Part shown: piece by piece, positions 1 through 8,266 of the stretch | Layout: each line of letters begins with the position of its first letter | Position numbering within the stretch: position 1 is the stretch's first letter | NCBI GenBank assembly: GCA_964450685.1 | Contig: CAYVDN010000004.1 | Span: forward strand, 44,051 to 108,050 | Reading direction: 5' to 3' | From: JBAOHV01 sp964450685 | GTDB lineage: Bacteria; Actinomycetota; Acidimicrobiia; Acidimicrobiales; Microtrichaceae | Length of the DNA: 64,000 nucleotides | Notes under the pieces: generated by a model | The model's database searches: none | Seen by the model: the letters and a program-made list of their open reading frames with translations, nothing else | Told to the model about the DNA's origin: nothing | Translations under genes and position numbers: made by a program

Positions 1-603
1 GGCGGCCGGGAGAGCTCTGGCCACGGTGGCGACAGCGCCGGGAAGCTCCTCGAGGGGGATGACCATGCCGCCTGTCAGCAGTAGCACCAAGTAGAGGGCA
101 TTGGTGGCGGCGAGGGTAGCCAGGCCAGGCAGCGTCCCCGCCATGAGCAGGCCCAGGCCGCCGAAAGCCGCAGTGCCGAGGATCGCGCCGAGCAGCGCAG
201 GTGCCCACCCCGAAACCGGAGGGGACCAGCCGAGAGAGACAGCGACTCCGATCAACAGGATCCACTGAACCACTTCGATGACCAGGACGGCGGTGACCTT
301 CGCCGCGACCCAACGCGGCCTGCCCAGGGGTGAAGCACCGAGGCGCTTGAGCACCCCGTAGGCCCGCTCGAACCCAGTGGCGATGCCGAGCGAGACCATC
401 GCCGTCGACATGATTGCCAGCGCGAGGACGCCGGGCGCCAGGAAGTCGACAGCCTGGTCCACACCGGTCGGGAGTGGCAGCACCTCGACGGTGGAGAAGA
501 AGACCAGGATGAGAAGCGGGATACCCAACGAGACGAGCAGTTGCTCACCCTGCCGCGACGAGAGCGTGAGCTCGAGACGGACCTGCGACAGGTACGGCTT
601 CAT
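1..603 (-). CDS. ABC-2 type exporter permease (C-terminus cut by window edge)
   Basis: This is the membrane subunit of a DrrB/ABC-2 type exporter. The first 201 codons are visible and the reading frame runs off the window start. Hydrophobic segments lie near residues 22-40, 52-75, 100-125, 133-158 and 163-183. The cytoplasmic stretch FERAYGVLKRLGASPL (about 78-93) is the conserved loop of this family. The ATG start overlaps the TGA of the ATPase gene upstream (ATGA), so the two are translationally coupled. The substrate cannot be told from sequence; DrrAB-like systems export lipids, drugs or polyketides. Confidence 0.85.
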   Translation of the reverse strand, partial: MKPYLSQVRLELTLSSRQGEQLLVSLGIPLLILVFFSTVEVLPLPTGVDQAVDFLAPGVLALAIMSTAMVSLGIATGFERAYGVLKRLGASPLGRPRWVAAKVTAVLVIEVVQWILLIGVAVSLGWSPPVSGWAPALLGAILGTAAFGGLGLLMAGTLPGLATLAATNALYLVLLLTGGMVIPLEELPGAVATVARALPAA

Positions 604-1547
604 GTCGGGTCCTCGCGGCCTTCGTCGATCAACCTGCGGAACACGTCATCGAGACGCTTCCGTTCGGCGCGCAGGTCACTGAGGGCCAGGTCGTGGCGGG
701 CGAGCCAGGCTGTGAGGGCTGCGACGGTGGAGGGTGTGGGCGCTGAATCAACCCGGTACTCACCGCGCGACACCTGCGAGACGGTGGCCCCCAGCTCTTC
801 GGCGAGTTCGGCGGTGTCAAGGTCGGGCGGGCCGCCGAACAGCAGATGGTCGGACGGTCCGGCCGCCACAAGCTCGTCCGGTCGGCCGGACACGATCACC
901 CGGCCCCGGTCGATGATCACCACGTGGTCGGCGATCCGCTGAGCCTCGTCCAGATCGTGGGTGGTCACCACCACCGCGACGCCGTCACGGCGCAGTTCGT
1001 CCAGGATGGAGCGGATCAGGTCGCGGCCGTGGAGGTCGACTCCGGCGCTCGGTTCATCCAGGAACACACAGCGTGGCCGCCCGATCAGGGCCAGGGCGAG
1101 CGACAGGCGCTGCTGCTCACCCCCGGAGAGCCGGCGGAACGGAACCCGACGACGTTCCGTCAGGCCCACCCGTGCGAGCAGTCTTTCCGGCTCCAGCGGG
1201 TCGTCGAAGAAGCCCGCGTACTGTGCAAGGACCTCGTGCGGGCGTACACCGGTTGGGATACCGCCCTGCTGGAGCATTGTCCCGACCTCGCGGGACAGGG
1301 CGCGGTGGTCACGGACCGGATCGAGACCGAGGACCGTGCTGCGGCCAGCAGCGGCAGCACGGAACCCTTCCAGGTGCTCGATGGTCGAGGTCTTGCCCGC
1401 TCCGTTCGGACCCAGGACAACGGTTACCTCGCCCGCCTCGGCACGGAACGAGACGCCATCCACGGCTGTCACGTCGCCGTAGCGGATGGCCAGGTCCTCG
1501 ACCAGAACAGCGGGGACGTCCTTCGCTGTCGACGGGTCGGTGGTCAC
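600..1547 (-). CDS. ABC exporter ATP-binding subunit (DrrA-like)
   Basis: This is the cytoplasmic ATPase that powers the adjoining permease. It is 315 aa from a GTG start chosen because it leaves a 31-bp gap to the HAD gene and begins just before the first beta strand; the frame stays open 20 codons further upstream. Visible motifs are Walker A GPNGAGKT (46-53), Q-loop (about 93), signature LSGGEQ (140-145), Walker B VFLDEP (161-166) and H-loop His197. After about residue 215 there is a C-terminal extension of the kind found in DrrA/CcmA-type ATPases. It forms an operon with the HAD phosphatase upstream and the permease downstream. Confidence 0.88.
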   Translation of the reverse strand: MTTDPSTAKDVPAVLVEDLAIRYGDVTAVDGVSFRAEAGEVTVVLGPNGAGKTSTIEHLEGFRAAAAGRSTVLGLDPVRDHRALSREVGTMLQQGGIPTGVRPHEVLAQYAGFFDDPLEPERLLARVGLTERRRVPFRRLSGGEQQRLSLALALIGRPRCVFLDEPSAGVDLHGRDLIRSILDELRRDGVAVVVTTHDLDEAQRIADHVVIIDRGRVIVSGRPDELVAAGPSDHLLFGGPPDLDTAELAEELGATVSQVSRGEYRVDSAPTPSTVAALTAWLARHDLALSDLRAERKRLDDVFRRLIDEGREDPT

Positions 1548-1578
1548 GGCGCCGACCCTACTTGTCGCCGGGTGTCGG

Positions 1579-2232
1579 TCACGAGCGACGAACCGGTGCC
1601 GGCACAAGGGGTAGCAGTTCGTCCGGTGCCGAGATCACGTGGCTCGCGCCCGCTGACCGGAGCTCCTCCTCGCTGCCGTAGCCCCAGGTCACACCGATGC
1701 AGTCGACACCGTGGGAGCGGGCCCCGAGCACGTCATAGCTACGGTCGCCCACCATCAGGCAGTCGATCGGTGCCGGTCGGCCGAGCAGGTCGAGAACGCC
1801 GCCGAGAACAGCGATCTTGTCGGCGGCGGAGGCGTCCATGGATGCAGCGCCGATCGCCTCGAAACGACCGGTCAGACCGAAGTGATCGAGCATCTGCAAC
1901 GTCGGGTCACGCCCCTTCGACGTGGCTGTGGCGAGTAGGTGACCGGCATCGATGAGCCGATCGATGGCGTCGACCACACCGGGGTAGACAGTGGCCTGGT
2001 ATGCACCCCATGCCACGTAGCGATCCCGGTAGATCGTGGTTGCACGTTCGATGACCTCCTCCGGTACACCGAGTTCGCCCAGCATCTGTTGCAGCGGCGG
2101 CCCAAGATTGGCGGCGAGGACGTCGCTGCTGGGAGCAGGCAGGCCGAGGGACTCGAATGTGTGCTCCAGGCAGCCGACGATGCCGGCTTCGGAGTCCCAC
2201 ACTGTGCCGTCCAGGTCGAACATCACTATCAC
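1579..2232 (-). CDS. HAD-superfamily phosphatase (phosphoglycolate phosphatase-like)
   Basis: This is a 217-aa haloacid-dehalogenase hydrolase. Motif I FDLDGTVWDS supplies nucleophile Asp6 and acid/base Asp8. Motif II is the Thr of ATATSK (about 104), motif III Lys139 and motif IV GDRSYD (162-167). The helical cap lies between motifs I and II (about 15-85), as in the Gph/PpaX group. The likely reaction is hydrolysis of a small phosphate ester such as 2-phosphoglycolate, but the cap does not fix the substrate. It is divergent from serS across 81 bp and leads the operon with the ABC exporter. Met4 is a possible alternative start. Confidence 0.85.
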   Translation of the reverse strand: MIVMFDLDGTVWDSEAGIVGCLEHTFESLGLPAPSSDVLAANLGPPLQQMLGELGVPEEVIERATTIYRDRYVAWGAYQATVYPGVVDAIDRLIDAGHLLATATSKGRDPTLQMLDHFGLTGRFEAIGAASMDASAADKIAVLGGVLDLLGRPAPIDCLMVGDRSYDVLGARSHGVDCIGVTWGYGSEEELRSAGASHVISAPDELLPLVPAPVRRS

Positions 2233-2313
2233 GTGCCTGACGTTCGCGCAGAAGGGAGAGCTCCGACGAACCGGCTACGGGACATGCGGTGCCGCCCGCT
2301 AGCTTTTCGACCC

Positions 2314-3594
2314 ATGCTCGACGTCCGACTGATCCGCACCGACCCCGAAGCCGTGCAGTCGGCGCTCTCCCGTCGTGGTGAGGACCCGGCGGCGGTCAAC
2401 CGGGTGCACGAACTCGATGCCGAGCTGCGCTCGCTCGCGGCCAAGCGTGACTCCCTCAGGGCGGAGATCCGCGTCATCTCCAACGAGGTGGGCAAGCTGT
2501 TCCGCGAGCAGCGCAAGGACGACGCGACGGAATTGCAGGAACAGAGCCGTCTGCTCGGTGCCGAGGAGAAGGCGCTCGACCAACGCGCCGATGAGCTGAC
2601 CGCCCAGCTGCGCGAGCAGCTGCTGCGCATGCCGAACCTTCCTTCGGTTGACTGCCCTGACGGCACGGGAGAGGACGACAACGTCGTACTGCGGGTCGAG
2701 CAGTTCGATCCTGGCTCCTACCAGGACCACCAGCGTGTGGAGCACTGGGAGATCGGCGAGCAGCTGGGCATCCTCGACGTCGAGCGTGCCGTGAGGATGT
2801 CGGGCTCGATGTTCGTGATGTACCGCGGCGCAGGCGCCCAGCTCGTACGGGCGCTGTGCCAGCTGGCCCTCGACCGCAACGCCGACCTGTACGAGGAGGT
2901 CCGTCCGCCGACGCTCGTTCGCACAGACACCATGATCTCGACGGGTCACCTGCCGAAGTTCGTCGACGAGGCGTACCACGTCGAGCGCGACGACCTGTGG
3001 GCGATCCCCACGGCGGAGGTGCCGCTGACCTCGTTCGGTCGCGACGAGATCCTCCCCGAGGCGCAGCTACCGCGACGCTTCTGCGCCCACACCAGCTGCT
3101 TCCGCAGGGAGGCCGGCTCCGCAGGCAAGGACACCCGTGGACTCCTGCGGGTGCACGAGTTCGACAAGGTGGAGATCCTCGCCTACTGCACCGCCGAGCA
3201 GGCCCCGGCGATGCACGAGGAGATCCTCGGGCGTGCCGAGGGAGTGATCAGGGACCTCGGCCTGGCGTACCGCATCCTCGACCTGTGCACCGGCGACCTG
3301 GGAAACAGCGCTGCAAGGACGTACGACATCGAGGTGTACGCCCCGGGCGTCGACCGATGGCTCGAGGTCAGCTCCGTCTCGTGGTTCGCCGACTACCAGG
3401 CGCGACGGGCGAACCTGCGCTACAAGCCGGACGGCGGTAAGGGTACCGAGATCCTTCACACCCTGAACGGATCTGCGCTGGCCGTCCCCCGGGTCTGGGC
3501 AGCGATCGTCGAGAGCTACCGCCAGCCGGACGGCTCTGTCGCCCTGCCCGAGATCCTCGTGCCGTACATGCGTGGAGCGACATCGATCTGCTGA
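2314..3594 (+). CDS. serS: Seryl-tRNA synthetase
   Basis: This class II synthetase charges tRNA-Ser with serine; at 426 aa it has full family length. The N-terminus starts MLDVRLIRTDPEAV, the usual SerRS opening, so the ATG at 2314 is preferred over the much longer open frame upstream. Residues about 28-100 form the long antiparallel coiled-coil arm that grips the tRNA. Motif 2 is TSCFRREAGSAGKDTRG (about 260-276), and motif 3 surrounds LNGSALAVPRVWAAIVE (about 383-399). The protein is complete. The following gene is convergent, with a possible hairpin at the stop codon. Confidence 0.97.
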   Translation: MLDVRLIRTDPEAVQSALSRRGEDPAAVNRVHELDAELRSLAAKRDSLRAEIRVISNEVGKLFREQRKDDATELQEQSRLLGAEEKALDQRADELTAQLREQLLRMPNLPSVDCPDGTGEDDNVVLRVEQFDPGSYQDHQRVEHWEIGEQLGILDVERAVRMSGSMFVMYRGAGAQLVRALCQLALDRNADLYEEVRPPTLVRTDTMISTGHLPKFVDEAYHVERDDLWAIPTAEVPLTSFGRDEILPEAQLPRRFCAHTSCFRREAGSAGKDTRGLLRVHEFDKVEILAYCTAEQAPAMHEEILGRAEGVIRDLGLAYRILDLCTGDLGNSAARTYDIEVYAPGVDRWLEVSSVSWFADYQARRANLRYKPDGGKGTEILHTLNGSALAVPRVWAAIVESYRQPDGSVALPEILVPYMRGATSIC

Positions 3595-3613
3595 GGTCGG
3601 TCGGCTGACCTCA
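3592..3613. terminator. Possible terminator hairpin between convergent serS and PIG-V-like gene
   Basis: A 7-bp perfect stem TGAGGTC/GACCTCA with an 8-nt loop starts at the serS stop codon. No U-tract follows. It lies between two converging genes, which favours a terminator role, but the stem is short. Confidence 0.35.
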
Positions 3614-3660
3614 CCCGCTGGTCTTGTTCGTGCCGGCGGGGTCGGTGCTGTGGCCGTTCC

Positions 3661-4857
3661 TCAGGGCACCATGCGTCCGAGCAGGGCTTCGCTGGTCAGC
3701 CAGATCAGACCGGCGGAGCCCGCCACCGCGACAAGCGTCTGACGCCAACGCCGATCGGACCACTGAGCGAGCGCCACCACGAACGGAACGACGACCAGCG
3801 CATAGCGACCGATCGAGTCGGTCTGTTGCGAGGACAGCGTTATCACGAGTGTCGCCGTCGCATAGGCGAGCCACGAGACAGGCTGGCGGCGTCGCCACGC
3901 GACGACCAGGAGTGCGATCAGTACCACCATGTGAGCCAGGTTGTAGACGTCGCGGAAGTTGCCTTTCGCCACCTCTCCGATCGGCTCGAGCACACGGGTT
4001 ATCGGATCCTGGAATCCGCCCCGGATCTCACGTTGGGCGTCGAGGGGTATCCAGAAGTCGCCCGTGGTCGCGGCTATCACAACGAACGCGCCAACCAGTC
4101 CGACGACGGGAGCGGCGATTGCCGCCAGGGCCACAGGCCACGAGGGCCGAGGTCTGGATCGCCACAGCTCCACCGCGATGGGCAGGAGCAGCAGGCCGCC
4201 CACGGGACGCAGAGCAGCGGACGCGAGCGCGAACACACCTGCCCAGAGGAATGCCCGGCGGTGCAGCGCGAGCAGCGTCGAGGCGATCAGGAGTAGAGCG
4301 AGTCCTTCGGTGTAGGCCCAGACCAGAGCGAAGGCAGCCGGCGCAATGGCAACGATCCAGGCCGAGCGGTCCGCCACGGTGGCGGTGAGCTGGTCCGCCA
4401 GGCCGCTCCAGGGTCTCCTGCCAAGAGCGGTCACTCCGGCTGGTGCCCCGTCGTCAGCCCGGCTGTCGATCACCTCCCGCGTAAGACGCCAGAGAACCAG
4501 TGCCCCGCCGAGCGCGGCGACGTTGGTGATGAGAACGAGCGCCCAGTCGACGCGACCGCCCAGAACGGGAGCCACCCAACGGGCCAGCGCGGGGTACAGC
4601 GGGAAGAACCGTGCCCCTGCTTCGGAGACCCCGCCGTACCAGCCGATCGCTATGTCGCGGTAGTAGAGCCCGTCCCAGGTCAGGAGCCCCGAATGCGGCC
4701 CGAGCACAGCCCGCGGGTTGCCGAGAACGCTCTCCATCCCGTCTGAAAGCAGGAACCCGGCCGCGACGCAGCAGCGTGCCCAGACCCAACCCACCAAAAC
4801 GGGCACCAGCCCGTCGCGCCATCGAAGCTCTGTGGGCACCGTCAGCCGCTCTGCCAT
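3661..4857 (-). CDS. PIG-V-like GT-C membrane mannosyltransferase
   Basis: This 398-aa multi-pass membrane protein resembles actinobacterial PIG-V/GPI-mannosyltransferase family proteins, which move sugars from polyprenyl-phosphate donors on the outer membrane face. The first external loop carries LTWDGLYYRDIAIGWY with the acidic Asp expected for a GT-C enzyme, followed by ARFFPLYPALAR, a family hallmark. About nine further hydrophobic segments follow. The start MAERLTVP lies 8 bp after the stop of the upstream GT39-like gene; the open frame extends 42 codons upstream as Arg/Pro-rich sequence and is rejected. It is the last gene of the glycan operon. Acceptor and sugar are unknown. Confidence 0.8.
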   Translation of the reverse strand: MAERLTVPTELRWRDGLVPVLVGWVWARCCVAAGFLLSDGMESVLGNPRAVLGPHSGLLTWDGLYYRDIAIGWYGGVSEAGARFFPLYPALARWVAPVLGGRVDWALVLITNVAALGGALVLWRLTREVIDSRADDGAPAGVTALGRRPWSGLADQLTATVADRSAWIVAIAPAAFALVWAYTEGLALLLIASTLLALHRRAFLWAGVFALASAALRPVGGLLLLPIAVELWRSRPRPSWPVALAAIAAPVVGLVGAFVVIAATTGDFWIPLDAQREIRGGFQDPITRVLEPIGEVAKGNFRDVYNLAHMVVLIALLVVAWRRRQPVSWLAYATATLVITLSSQQTDSIGRYALVVVPFVVALAQWSDRRWRQTLVAVAGSAGLIWLTSEALLGRMVP

Positions 4858-4865
4858 CGCCCAGC

Positions 4866-6578
4866 TCAGCCGGACGGGCGCAGGATGCTCAGACCGGCTG
4901 GCTCCTCGTGCTCGTCGGGCTTGCTGGACTGAACCTGGACGAGCTCTCGGTCCAGGTCCAGGACAGCGGTCAGCTGCTCGCACTTGCCCTCGAACGTGCG
5001 GTAGGTGCTCGACGCCACCAGGTAGACCGTGGCGTCCGTCGGTAGGCGTTCGTCCAGTTCGGCAACGAAGGCGTGGGGGTCGGACGCCTCGTTGCGCGCT
5101 CCGTAGTCAACCCAGTCGACGAACCGGGGATCTCCTCCTGTCGGGTACGGCACGACCTCGGGCGGGTCATCGAGGCGCTGGTCGAGCTGTCGCTGTAGCG
5201 CGACACCGAGCTGATCCGGGCAGGCGATGACGACGGGAGTCCCGACGTCGTTGGAAGCGATGTCGTCGGCGATGTCGTCGGCGATCGAGTCGGTCTGGCT
5301 GCGTACGAAACGAATCTCGCCCAGAGCGCCGAACGCCGACAGGAGCAGCACAACAGAGAGCACCAGGGATGTGGCGAGCGGGCTCCGCAACACCGCGATC
5401 CCCGCCGCGACGCACAGGACGAACAACGGGTAGACGATGGCCGCGTACCTCGACGCGAACGTGTTGTCAGTCGCGAACGCTGCCGCCCAACCGACACCCA
5501 TCGCGAGGGCCATCACGAACAGCTCAACTCTGACCCTCGCCAGGACCGATCCGGTGATCACGAGGATGCCCGCGCCACCGTCACGGCGATTCGACATGCC
5601 GTCCACGGAGCCGTCGACTGCTGTCCGGCCCACGACGCGTACGGTCGCTGCGATCAGGATCAGCGGTACCAGCACATAGCTGAGCAGCTGCGCGGCACCG
5701 TGGCGCCCCCCGGCGAAGTCGACGACGCTGATGACCACTACCGAAGCGGGGCCGAACCGTTCGCCCCAGGGAGTGCCTGTGTTGGCCGACTGGTACATCA
5801 AGGACGGCACCCAAGGCAGGAAGAGGATCCCTCCGACCACGAGCGCGCCGATCAGCAGCTTGGCTCCTGTCCGTTGCTCGGCGAGTGGTGCCTTCACCGC
5901 TGTCCAGATCGCCAGAAGACCCACTGCCGCCAGCAGCCACATCGACCAGTAGTGGTTCCACAGCAGGGCAGCGGCGACAATGGCTGTACCTGCCGTGACG
6001 AGCAACCTGCGAGGACCTGTCGAACGGCCGGCCAGCAGTTCGTCGACGAGCAGGTAGCCAGCCAGCACGAGTGTGATGGTGAGCGAGTACATGCGTGCCT
6101 CTGCGCCGTAGCGCACCCCGTAGGGCAGTACGGCCATCACGGCCGTAGCAACGAGTCCGGTGCGGCGGGTGCCGAGAGGTCCTGCTCCAGTGCGTCCGGC
6201 GAGCCTCGCTGCCGCCAGATACGTGAGTGGCAACGCCAGGAGCGAGATGACGCCCGAGAGGGCCCGGATCCAGTTGTCCGAGTCGCCGCCGAGCGCTGTC
6301 CACCAGTGGAGCAACAGGTAGTACAGCGGTGGATGCCCGTCTCGACGGAGCGCCGCACCTATCTGGCTGACCGGCAGGGAGGCGATGTTCGCGGTCAGTG
6401 CCTCGTCGAGCCACATACCGGACCGCGGCCAGAAGCGCAGCGCGACACCCACCAGGACCGAGAGCGTCGTGAGGGCAATCAGCGCCCGGCCCGTGCGGGG
6501 AGCGCACGGAGCCGACATGTCGGCCTCGGGGGACTCGGCGCGTGTGGTCGGATCTGGGGTGGAGTTCGGCGTCTGCAT
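4866..6578 (-). CDS. GT39/ArnT-like integral membrane glycosyltransferase
   Basis: This is a 570-aa GT-C fold protein with about 10-12 membrane segments and a soluble C-terminal domain after about residue 440. After the first membrane helix it has GMWLDEALTAN, the Asp-Glu pair conserved in ArnT/PMT_2 enzymes, and shortly after DGHPPLYYLLLHWW, also typical. The start MQTPNSTPDP is chosen over an upstream extension; Met at 6518 (MSAPCAPR) is a realistic alternative because neither has a clear ribosome site. It probably transfers a sugar from a lipid-phosphate donor in the periplasmic-equivalent space. Its neighbours are all glycosyltransferase-like. Confidence 0.82.
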   Translation of the reverse strand: MQTPNSTPDPTTRAESPEADMSAPCAPRTGRALIALTTLSVLVGVALRFWPRSGMWLDEALTANIASLPVSQIGAALRRDGHPPLYYLLLHWWTALGGDSDNWIRALSGVISLLALPLTYLAAARLAGRTGAGPLGTRRTGLVATAVMAVLPYGVRYGAEARMYSLTITLVLAGYLLVDELLAGRSTGPRRLLVTAGTAIVAAALLWNHYWSMWLLAAVGLLAIWTAVKAPLAEQRTGAKLLIGALVVGGILFLPWVPSLMYQSANTGTPWGERFGPASVVVISVVDFAGGRHGAAQLLSYVLVPLILIAATVRVVGRTAVDGSVDGMSNRRDGGAGILVITGSVLARVRVELFVMALAMGVGWAAAFATDNTFASRYAAIVYPLFVLCVAAGIAVLRSPLATSLVLSVVLLLSAFGALGEIRFVRSQTDSIADDIADDIASNDVGTPVVIACPDQLGVALQRQLDQRLDDPPEVVPYPTGGDPRFVDWVDYGARNEASDPHAFVAELDERLPTDATVYLVASSTYRTFEGKCEQLTAVLDLDRELVQVQSSKPDEHEEPAGLSILRPSG

Positions 6579-6687
6579 CGAGGAGTGACGAGGAGGGGTA
6601 CCCGACACTAGCCGTGGGCCCCCGACGGACAGCGTGACGCCCTTGGCCGCATGTGCGCCGCCCGGCACAGAGCGGTGACGCTTGCGG

Positions 6688-8235
6688 TCAGGAGGTGCGC
6701 AGGAGAACGAAACCGTCGGAACGCAGGAGTTCGTGCTGCGGGTCGGTAGGGGCCCCGGACTCGGTGGTGGCGATGGCCAACCGTTTCCGGGTGCCGGGTG
6801 ATCGACAGACGAGCCGCTCGGTCACCAACGATTCCCAGGCAGGGTCAGCGACGCACACGTCGCCGCCCGAGCGCTGAACCTCGGCGAGCACACCCACCCC
6901 GATCGGCCACTGGTCGTGGTCGAATGCCAGGACGCTCGGTTCGTCCCCGATCGCCTGGACCATGTCACCCACCACCTGGCTCCCTCGTTCGCCGGTGATC
7001 AGCTGGCCATGGTCGAGGATGATCACGCCGACCAGCGCGAGCGACAGCATCCAAGCGACGTCGCTGGCAACTTTCACCCGACGGTCGCTGCTCGATCGTG
7101 CTCTCAGCAGGACGACGGTCATCCCGACCCAGACGCTCACCGTTGGAAGCGCAAGTCCGAACCAACCGAGGTATGTAAGTGCAAGGTCGTCGACGGTGCG
7201 CCACGAGTAGACGAGGAAGGCGATGGTCTGCATTGCGACCATGACCAGAAGGCATCTGAAACCTCGAATCCATGACGTCGATGTAGGAATCACCAGGAGG
7301 TAGACGACTGCGGTTGCAGCGGTCACGACGATTACGGCTGAGTGCCAGAGTCCGCCGGACAGCGAGTCCGCGGCGAACCTCAGTGCTTCTGATAGCGACC
7401 CTCCGGTCCGACTGGCGTTGGACCTGACGTAGTGGACGTATGCGCCGAGCTCGCCCGGCCAGTCGATCACCAGGTGGATGACGAGCGGCGTAAGGAACAG
7501 GAGTATGACAGCAACGGATGGGACCCACTCGCTGCGCGTCGGCAGGTACACCTCGGTCTCGTCCCGGCGTCGACGCAGGAGCCACGAAGCGCCGACGACC
7601 AGGACGCTCGTGCTGACGAAGATGAGTGACGAGAGATGGCCGTGGATCAGCAAGCCACAAGCGACGCTGAACGGCAACAACTCTCCCGTGTGCCCTGCCG
7701 CGAGGAATCCACCCGAGACCATGAGCAGGATGAACGGGACGATGATGAGAGCTGGGGCCCATGCCAGGGTGAGAAGGCCGGGAACCCATACCCCGAGCAA
7801 CAGGATGAGCAACACCAGGAGTGCTGCACTGGGCGCGGATCTGGTTCGCCGGTGTGCGATCGTCGCGATCCATGCGATCAACAGCGAGTTGAGGAGTGCC
7901 ACGCCCAGCGCGCTACCGGCCAGGTCCGATCCGGCCAGTCCTGTCAGGCGATGGAAGACGAGAGTTCCCAACGCTTCCACGTAGAGGAAGGCCGGCCCTG
8001 GATGGTTGAACCCGAACCGGGAGTAGTACCCCACGAACAGCTCACCGCGAAGCGCCTCGTCGACGAGTATCGCGTTCGCGGCACTGTCCCCCGCGGCGAA
8101 CAGCTGGGGTCCGAGCAGCTGTCGTCCGCGGATCACGACGAGCCCGAAGAGCGCCATCGCCAAGGAGACTCCGGCCGAAGCCTCCCACAAGGGGCCGCTG
8201 TGGTGCAGGGCAGCGGGATCGGGTTGGCGGCGCAC
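6688..8235 (-). CDS. Uncharacterised multi-pass membrane protein, possible GT-C enzyme
   Basis: This is a 515-aa protein with a GTG start and roughly 11-13 hydrophobic segments. I cannot assign a characterised family. After the first membrane helix an external loop has GDSAANAILVDEAL and then YSRFGFNHPGPAFLYVEA. Acidic residues after helix one followed by a HPGP motif recall uncharacterised actinobacterial GT-C-like membrane proteins. The C-terminus (about 425-515) is a soluble domain with VLAFDHDQWPIGVGVLAE. It lies between a GT4 and a GT39-like gene on the same strand, so a role in building or flipping a surface glycan is inferred. Confidence 0.6.
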   Translation of the reverse strand: MRRQPDPAALHHSGPLWEASAGVSLAMALFGLVVIRGRQLLGPQLFAAGDSAANAILVDEALRGELFVGYYSRFGFNHPGPAFLYVEALGTLVFHRLTGLAGSDLAGSALGVALLNSLLIAWIATIAHRRTRSAPSAALLVLLILLLGVWVPGLLTLAWAPALIIVPFILLMVSGGFLAAGHTGELLPFSVACGLLIHGHLSSLIFVSTSVLVVGASWLLRRRRDETEVYLPTRSEWVPSVAVILLFLTPLVIHLVIDWPGELGAYVHYVRSNASRTGGSLSEALRFAADSLSGGLWHSAVIVVTAATAVVYLLVIPTSTSWIRGFRCLLVMVAMQTIAFLVYSWRTVDDLALTYLGWFGLALPTVSVWVGMTVVLLRARSSSDRRVKVASDVAWMLSLALVGVIILDHGQLITGERGSQVVGDMVQAIGDEPSVLAFDHDQWPIGVGVLAEVQRSGGDVCVADPAWESLVTERLVCRSPGTRKRLAIATTESGAPTDPQHELLRSDGFVLLRTS

Positions 8236-8266
8236 GAGCTTCCGACACTATCGGAGCGACATCACC

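Noticed and set aside
2228..2246. Fourth copy of the steroid operator near CTGACGTTCGCGCAG
   Set aside because: Only one half-site matches; the other arm has three mismatches and the neighbouring genes are serS and a HAD phosphatase.
1939..2313. Open frame extending serS 125 codons upstream
   Set aside because: It runs antisense through the HAD gene, has no SerRS features, and the family N-terminus MLDVRLIRTDPE begins exactly at 2314.
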